NCBI GenBank assembly: GCA_024704765.1
Contig: JAKMXF010000277.1
Location: 62,001-126,000, forward strand
Direction of reading: 5' to 3'
From: Oopsacas minuta
Taxonomy: Eukaryota > Porifera > Hexactinellida > Lyssacinosida > Leucopsacidae
DNA: 64,000 bases
Below are positions 28,101 to 37,100 of the stretch, piece by piece (positions within the stretch are counted from its first letter, which is position 1; every line of letters begins with the position of its first letter). The notes under the pieces are model-generated. The model was not told the origin of the DNA, searched no databases, and saw only the letters and a list, made by a program, of their open reading frames with translations. The position numbers and the translations under genes are program-made.

Positions 28101-31100
28101 AGAACGTCTTATTGTTTTTAATATGGTCAAGTTTCTGTTTCGGCTTGTCTTCCAACGGCACGGGGTTGGTCATATTCAAAGGTACGATAGCGTATTGCCT
28201 CTGTGGGCCAGTTGCAGGCGTTTTCGAAGCTAAATATTCCGCTTCTTCCATGCATTTGTCAATATTTATATCTGGTAAATCTGAAAAGAGAAGAATGCAA
28301 TCATTGAACCCAAAAGTTAACAGATTCGATTTCAATTGCCAAAGTATACCCAAACCAATAAATAGTGGAAATGTACTGTTATTGACCAGAAGTTTATTCC
28401 AGATTAAAAAGATCTTTTCAAGTGGGAATACATGTGTGAAAACCGTTAGAAACCATGGAATAGCGTACAACTCCGGTTGAAATCCAATATCGAATAGATG
28501 GTTGTATAATTGCGGTGCATGGAAGGCAATTAATTGTGAGAAGACAGCTAGATATTCCTGCATAACAGGCGAATTGTCTTTGAGGAAGAAATTGTGAACA
28601 TATTTGTCAATAAAATTTAGCATAGAAGCGTATGCAATTGCCTCGCGATGGAAGTTTACTACTAGGAATGTGGCAGCTAAGGAATCTAACCCTTGCCAGT
28701 ATACCAACTCAATTTTTGTGTTCAGAAAAGCTTTGAGAAGTCTTTTCAGCTTTGAATGCCCTTCTGAGGATGCGAGAAACTCGTTGTACTGATGACAACG
28801 AGGGATGTCCACCTCAATTTGCCTGTCAATTGGTGATTCGCTTTCTTTATCAACTTCATCGTAGAGTTTTTGATAGTTAGATTTGACATCAAGCAAAGCT
28901 GCCCAGATTTGAGATCGAAACAATGGACATATATCCTTTTTGCTTTCGAGTTTGATCTGATCCTTGGTATGAGGATAACCTACATAGTTTAGTATCGTTA
29001 ATATTCATGGTATAAGATTACCTTGGATTATTTATGATTATAAGACGGAAATTCCATGCTAAAACCATGCACAAATGTCTAGTTTCTAACCACCTTCGAA
29101 ATTGGCAAAAAAAAAATCACTAATTTGAAATTACTCACTTTCCAACAATCTTCTGAACAGTATCACCCTATGAAATTGATACTCTACATCTTTCTCCTTG
29201 ATTGAAGCAGGCAGTCCAATAGAATCCTTAGGTATTTGTGGTGGAATAGATTGATCTGTTAAGATCAATAGCGGATAGAAATCAGGTGTTGTTAAGTGAT
29301 TCAGCCTCTCGTTGAGCTTATCCATACTGATCGTAGTATGTTGATCTATAAGGATTCAGATGGAATTCTGTTAGCAGTCTAGACCCTTTCTGTACATGTA
29401 GCTCATATACCAATTTTAACAGTCTGTGGACCCCCTGCTGTCGTCCGAGGGGTCCATGTACCCCATGTTGGGAACCGCTGGTCTATACCATAACACTTGT
29501 TTTCGTTATCTTAACTAACCTGTATACAGCATCAATATTTCCTTTTCCTTCCCGAAACTTTCTTTATTTTTGGTGATAACTTGAGGTAGCGAGCAGATTG
29601 GAGCTTTTGACTGTACCAAGCCGTTCTTTTCCAGTTCATGCAATAGATCACCACCTGCTAGAGACCACAGGAAGAACACCTCGTGTATGTCACGTTCCCC
29701 TAGTAAACTTTTAAAACTATCTACTTCTCCATTCTGGCCTTGTATATCAGTTAACATTTGCGTGAAAATGCTGATATCAAGCCTTTGTGTTCGATTCTGC
29801 GTTGATTCAAAACATGTTGGGATTAGTGGTAAATTCGGTGAGGGCTTAATTGTATCTTTTAGGAACGGATGTTCTAAAAGATCCCTTGGACATGGCCGCA
29901 TGCTCGCATCTGGGTTCAAACATTTGACCAGAAAATCGGTTATTTCCTGTGGTATTGAGAAGAAGAGCGTTGGTGCTTGCTGTGTGTCGAATAAGAATTG
30001 AGGTATTGACATGTTTTTGACGGTTGTAAGGTGTAGAATGCGTTTGCAGATGTTTGTGAGTGAATTTCTCCGTGGAAGGTCGGACCATATTTGTTTTCCA
30101 ACAAGAGCTTCCATTAATATAATGCCTAAGATAGATTTTATCAAAAAATTCAGAATATTTAAATCTCTAATTATTACTTACCCAAACTCCATATATCGAT
30201 ATTAGTATTCTTTCTGTATCTTTCCTTCGCTTCTTGACCTTCTCTAATGAGCTCAGGCGGCCAATACACAGGAATACCAATTGGAAATTTAACATATTCA
30301 CCGTATTCAGTTACATAATACATACCGAAATTCGACATCTTTATTTCACCATTACTCGTAAGCTGTACGTTTTGACTTGATAAATTCCTGTTGATCAATC
30401 CAAGTTCATTCATATGCACCAGGCCAGATACAATGCTGTATCCCAGCCGTCTTACTAATGCAAGGTCACAGGAAAAGTCTCTCAGCACATCTTTGTTTTC
30501 TAAACATCTTTGATGATACTCACTGACTATCAACATTCTATTCTGTTTACATCTCTGTATCCAAATGTATTGACATAGATTTGGGTGTCTGATGCCTTTT
30601 AGCTTTTGAAAACGACCCACAATGTTGATACTTGTAGGTACGAGTGATACTCCATTTACAGGGCCACGATTGATTAGAGCATTTGTCGCAAAGAATGATA
30701 ATATTCCAATATCAGCATCTCCATATAAGGACATTGCTGAAAATTGTGCAAAAATAATGTTTGTTAAATTAGGTAAAAAGATTAGTCAGGGTTTACGGAT
30801 AACCCTTTGGATGAAATCCATTCCTTTTATCAGTGATCCCAACCTGGGGTTCATGGACTCCTTGGTGGTTCACAGACGACAGCAGATGGCCGAAGGATCT
30901 CAAAATCTGCATTGCAGTGTATGGAAGAGGATCGACAGAATGTGCTAAAATTCGTATAGGGCTCAATGGGTGAAACAGGTTGGGGCCGTATATGATGTAA
31001 TATCTATCATCATATCATGGGATTTATCAAGTGTATGTTCTATTTCTCAAACACTTCCCTAGAGTAGGTGAAATGGATGGAGTCATGTGCACACTTTCGA

Positions 31101-34100
31101 CCCTGCATTTTTATAACCTACCATGAATTGTTAAATTAACATCGAATCTATTATGAACGAGCTACATTTTGTTGGTCCTGAGGTTGTATAATAATTCTAT
31201 GTTCATTGTCTTGACTTATGGTTGAATAATTATCATCATGGTTAATTAAGTTTGCAATATATTCACAATCTTGGCTTGCCTTAAAACATGTACCATATGG
31301 TTTCAAAGTCAATTTACCTACACAAACACAATCACCATTATACATAATTGCCATTAACTTCTAAGCTTTGAACTACAAACATGTAAGAGTATAGCAGTGC
31401 TTTCATCTCGTAACTTATTCAATTCTTACTTCTTCTGACTCATTATATATGTAGTTAATTTGCATTGTAAGAAACTTGCATTTTCTATTAGGTGTCGTGT
31501 ATCAGCCAGTGAAAGGAGTAACTGAAGAAGGTGCAGTTGGATTAGTAAAAGGAATTGGTAAAGGTTTGATCGGAGTTGTAACCAGGCCACTCGGAGGCGG
31601 CGTGGATCTATTAACAGCTACATTTGGAAGTCTCCAAAAAGCTGTCAGTGGTGATAAAGTACTGGTAAAGAAACGCCACCCACGGTTTATCGGGCAAGAT
31701 AAAGTTATATCAGTAAGTTATGTTTTATCCTGTGTTACGCCAGTGTATTTAGCAAACTGATTTATATACAGTTTGGGCTGACTAATACAAGGCGGATATC
31801 ATTTCCACTACGTTTTACCTATAATGCCTAGGCATGGTTTGTGATATCTGCTTACGAACGGCAGTATCCACTTATGTACAAAACACAAGCCTGATTATAG
31901 CACTTAACATAGTGTGCTAGCTCTGTCAAGATTCTTGCTTGCAATTCAGTTAAATCAGTTAGATTTCAGCTGTTCCCAAACATTATCACCCGTGGACACC
32001 TATGCGGCTATGCCAATTTTGGGACCCTCTTGATCTCCCATATACTGCACCCCTTGCCGTTGTCCAGGGGGTCCATATGCCCCAGGTTGTGAATCGCTGA
32101 GCTAGAAGTATCATGATAAAATAATCATGTGTACAGTTCCATAAAAAAAAAATTTGAATACAATTAATTCTTAGTAATACTGTTTTCGTGTTGATGTTCC
32201 CTCTCTTCTTTGTGCGAATGTAGGTTTTCTTCGAAATTCAATTCAATTTCGTTTGTTTCACCTAATATAATTGAATTACCTTTTTCGGTCAATTTATCCA
32301 TTGTCTTATTCCAGTCGTCAATCTGTAGAATATTTCTATCTTCTTTCATAAACATTACAGTATCATTTAGACTCTTTTTCATATTTTTTTCCCAAACCAG
32401 ATCATCGATAATATCTGTTACAACTACATTTGGTTCAACCACGTAATCGACATCTACAGGTACAATCATTTCCTGTTGAACAAATAGTTGATTATCCCCT
32501 TCATATTGGTAATGTTCAATCAGCATAATAGCAGGACTCGATAACAGGAAAACAACTCCCATAATCAGGATAAATATAGCACCCTTCACATTATCATCTT
32601 TCGTAGATTTTATAAACATCATTGATGGGACGATAAAGCTTAATATCGCTCCAGCATAACCACCAGTAACATTCAAAATAACTCCAACATTGGGCACCAT
32701 CATTGCGATAATCATTGACCCAAAAATAATCAGGAGGGTAATGAATATAAAATAGAATTTGGGAATGAAAATATCTGACCTTAGTTGCCCTCTTGTAAAA
32801 ACGAAAGAGTAAATACATGATCGCATGGGTAATATCACCATAGGGTAAGATATGATTACACTTATGCAGAATGCGAGTCGAAGTATTTGGTGTAAAAACG
32901 AAGTGGAGAGGTTACGAAATATATCTGTACCGATTAATTCGCTTACAAATGTGAAGTACCCGAAAATTCCAACGGTAGAGTATATAATACAAACTAGTAG
33001 CATCGCTCCTATTACTAATGGTTTGACGCCACTTACGCCTTTCATGCTATCTGGAAAGGTTTCGAGGTATATCAACATTTGCGATTGACAGGAAAAACCG
33101 GTTAAAATGATCGGCATGCATATGAAAACTCCTTTCAAATCGAATAACTTCACATTGGGATGAAATACATTTGTTCGACCAAAATAAAATGCTTCAATAA
33201 AAAGATAAATAATGAAAACAGCATACGTCAACAGGGAAAATACACTGAATGGCACCAAGCTTGATGCATCTCGTATAAGGCAAAGCGGTAAGATAATAAA
33301 TACTGCGACAAATGTGACAACTTTTTCACGAAATAAAATCCCTTCTTCAATGCTTGGAAAATTTGCCTTCAAAATTGTTGGTATAATATCTCCAATAATT
33401 ACAAATGATGCAACTCCAATGCCAAATATAAACGCTATGATACAAGTTGCAATGAAATATTTTCCAAATCGACCATAGATGTTTTCTGCAGTTGTCTCGT
33501 AGGAATTTGTCGAAGTAATAAGTGCTGCCTTTAGTAGAAATATTGATGATTCCACACTCATATATCCTGCGATAAATATCAATATTACTCCGAGTATACA
33601 ACCACATTGTTCAATGCAATATGGCATAGCAAGCATAGGAACCCCTAACATAGAATTGCCAAGGTTTAATACGTAGGGTAATGTATAAGAGTCGTACGAC
33701 ATAATGTATTGGTGATTGTTGCGAGCAGTCAGTGGATTTTGCCTTACTTTTGTATGTTTGCTATTGAATTTCTCGTTCATATGGTTTTGTAAGAATTATA
33801 ATCTTTTTGTACAACCAACTATAAAGTACATTGTTCTATCCGCACCTAAATCATTGATATGAAATTTGTTAATGTATATTTGGGACATTTTTGTATGAAA
33901 GTATATTTTGTATAACCCCGTTATCACCATCATTATTATCAGCATCTTATTGGAACTACAAATATGATCTAATTATGACTTTTATATTCCATTCAGAAAA
34001 TCTACATTTTTGTTTATTTGTCCAATTAATTACGTAACAATTATGTATGCACTAAGCAACTAGATTTCAGTGATAATTATGTGTGAGATCAGACGTAGAA

Positions 34101-37100
34101 ATTTTGTACATTTGTGTATGTAATTATGCTCTCAATGACTGGAGCTTGTAACAATTAATGAGCCGAATATGCAAAACAGATATATATGCCCTGTTTGGTG
34201 TAAAAAATAGCGCTGTTATCATCATTTCCTTGGTTTTTAGCTAATATTGCATTCAAGCCATAATCACTCGTAGATTGCACTACGTCTCTGCTTAACAATA
34301 GAACGAAACACCATATAACCTTTCTGTTGTATTCTACATAGAGTTTATTCTCCAGAGATCGTCTATAGAAAACCTAATTTATTCATTATTGTAATCATAT
34401 ACAAACAGTTTTATAGGCATTTGAACCCATAATACTTCAATGTAATTGTTATGGACCCATTATTCAACATAGTCCTGTATATACTAGTTCACGAATTTGT
34501 CTGTTCGTTATCGAATTTTTCCATTACGTTTTGCTCCGTAACATACGTTTTGGTTTAATTTTAATTATATATTACACAACTAAATATACCTCAGCAATTC
34601 GTAAGGAATATCCAATCAACCCATCACTAGTATTCGTTTTATAATGATGTGAATAAATTGTGGTTAATTAATAAAAGTTGTCATCTCAAGTTTACCCTGC
34701 ATAAAGGCTACATCATGTGTGGTCTATGTATTGCCTTTCCCATCACCCAGTGTATTTACTGCTGATATATATAGGTGTGCAATCGCTTAGTATAAATATA
34801 GTAATAATTTCCATTATTCAAAAGTGAATTTATCTATACTTCCATTTACCTACAATAGCACTGCATTATTGGTGTATAGCCCAGTCAATTTGAAAGTCTT
34901 TTCACAACACAAAATGACACATAATCCAAGTACAAGCGCTTCAGCTCGCTCAGAATTCCAAGTTGGTGGAAAATTCCGTTTAGTCCGTAAGATCGGCAGC
35001 GGTTCATTCGGTGATATATATCTCGGCGTGAATATAACAAATGGAGAAGAAGTTGCCGTAAAGTTAGAGTCTTTGAAGGCTAGACACCCTCAGTTACTAT
35101 ATGAGTCTAAATTATACAAGATACTACAGGGAGGAGTTGGTATTCCACATATTAGATGGTGAGTTTATGAAATATGTATTCAATTATACATTATTGAGTG
35201 ATTTATGACTGAATTCTGAAAGTTCTTTGTATACAGACCCCATCCCAATTCTCCCTAATTACTCCATTATTCCCCAGGTATGGCCAAGAAAAAGACTACA
35301 ATGTCCTAGTGATGGATCTGTTAGGCCCTAGTCTAGAAGATCTCTTCAATTTCTGCTCACGTCGCTTCACAATGAAGACAGTCCTTATGCTAGCTGACCA
35401 GATGATCGGTCGTGTCGAGTATGTACATAATAAGAATTTTATTCACAGAGATATCAAGCCTGATAACTTCCTTATGGGGATAGGTCGACACTGTAACAAA
35501 CTGTTTTTGATTGATTTCGGTTTGGCAAAGAAATACCGAGATACACGTACAAGACAACATATACCATATCGAGAGGATAAGAATCTTACTGGCACAGCTA
35601 GATATGCTTCTATCAACGCTCATTTGGGTAAGGAGTATTGTGAATATTTGAGTCTTCATTTTATTCCTACGTTACTATGGTAACTAATATAGACTGATTA
35701 ATTATGACGTCAATACGTTAAATATCCAATAAATACAGTATATTTAATATATTGTTTACACAAAGTATGAATTGTATGCGAATCTTGTAATAATGAATTG
35801 CAGCATCAAATTATGTAAATTCTCTATTCAGGTATTGAACAGAGTCGGAGAGATGACATGGAGAGTTTAGGCTATGTTCTAATGTATTTCAATCGTTCAT
35901 CTCTACCATGGCAAGGCCTGAAGGCTGCTACAAAGAAACAGAAATATGATAAAATATCTGAGAAAAAGATGTCTACACCTGTTGAAGTTCTCTGTAAAGG
36001 ATTCCCAGCAGAATTCGCTATGTACCTCAACTACTGCCGAGGATTAAGGTGAGGAAAACCGCAATTTGTCTGTAACCGAGTTTAGTGATACATGTTTTGA
36101 CAAAAATGATCCCTATATGCTTATTAGCCATTTAACCATGGATGATGGTTTTTGTTATTTATGTTATACTAATCCACCTCCAACCAAACGAGTAGTATCC
36201 CAAATGACCTAGAACAACATCCAAGCAGATATACTAACTCCACCATCTATGGTTAATATCTAAAAGCATATACCATTTTATCATGAAACGTTCGGTTTAG
36301 TATACGATTTCTAACTAAATTACCTTGAATGTAACATCTGTATTGATTATCAACCAGCAGTTTTTTTGAGATAATTATTAAAGGCTGATGACATATAAAT
36401 CATTCTTAGTAGAGTTAGATTTAATATAAAGGATGACTTAAATGTAAAGTCACTAATAGAATTCTGGTTAAATGTTGTCAATTATATCATTACTATGACA
36501 GCTAATTGCTGATATTAATAAGGCTATGATCCTATCAATTTGGACACTTTCCAGGAATTGATTCATGTCCAACACAGATAGAACATTCAGTTAACTTTCA
36601 AAGTGCCAAATTGTCTTGGTAGATTGTGTTCTAATTGTTTCCATGATATTTTTGCCAATTTGAAATTAGCCAAAACATTAATTACAAGTGCTTCAGTTTA
36701 TCCAAATATGGTGAAATATTGTGTACTTTATTTGTACACTTTTATGATGACGCATTCAATATATTTTGATGATTAATTTCTTTTGATAAGTGTCCTAGAG
36801 TCTAGACGTGTAATTTTGCTTCGAGAACAATTGTTCTATCGAATCGTAAGTATCGAACACTTCCTTGATTCAGATGGTAAAATACTCTAGCATCACTAAT
36901 ATCGGAGTAAAATTATTGAATTCGAAATACCACGCGTTGAATACAGTGAAACCTCCTATAGGCTATGAAATCGGGGAACTTCTGGAAACGAAATGAAATG
37001 AAATATAGCGAATTCCTAGTCTTGTATAAATTGACGTCCACACAGGGAAACGGGGTAGCATTTTCGGCCTCCCTGGTTACAATGTATATATACAATATAA

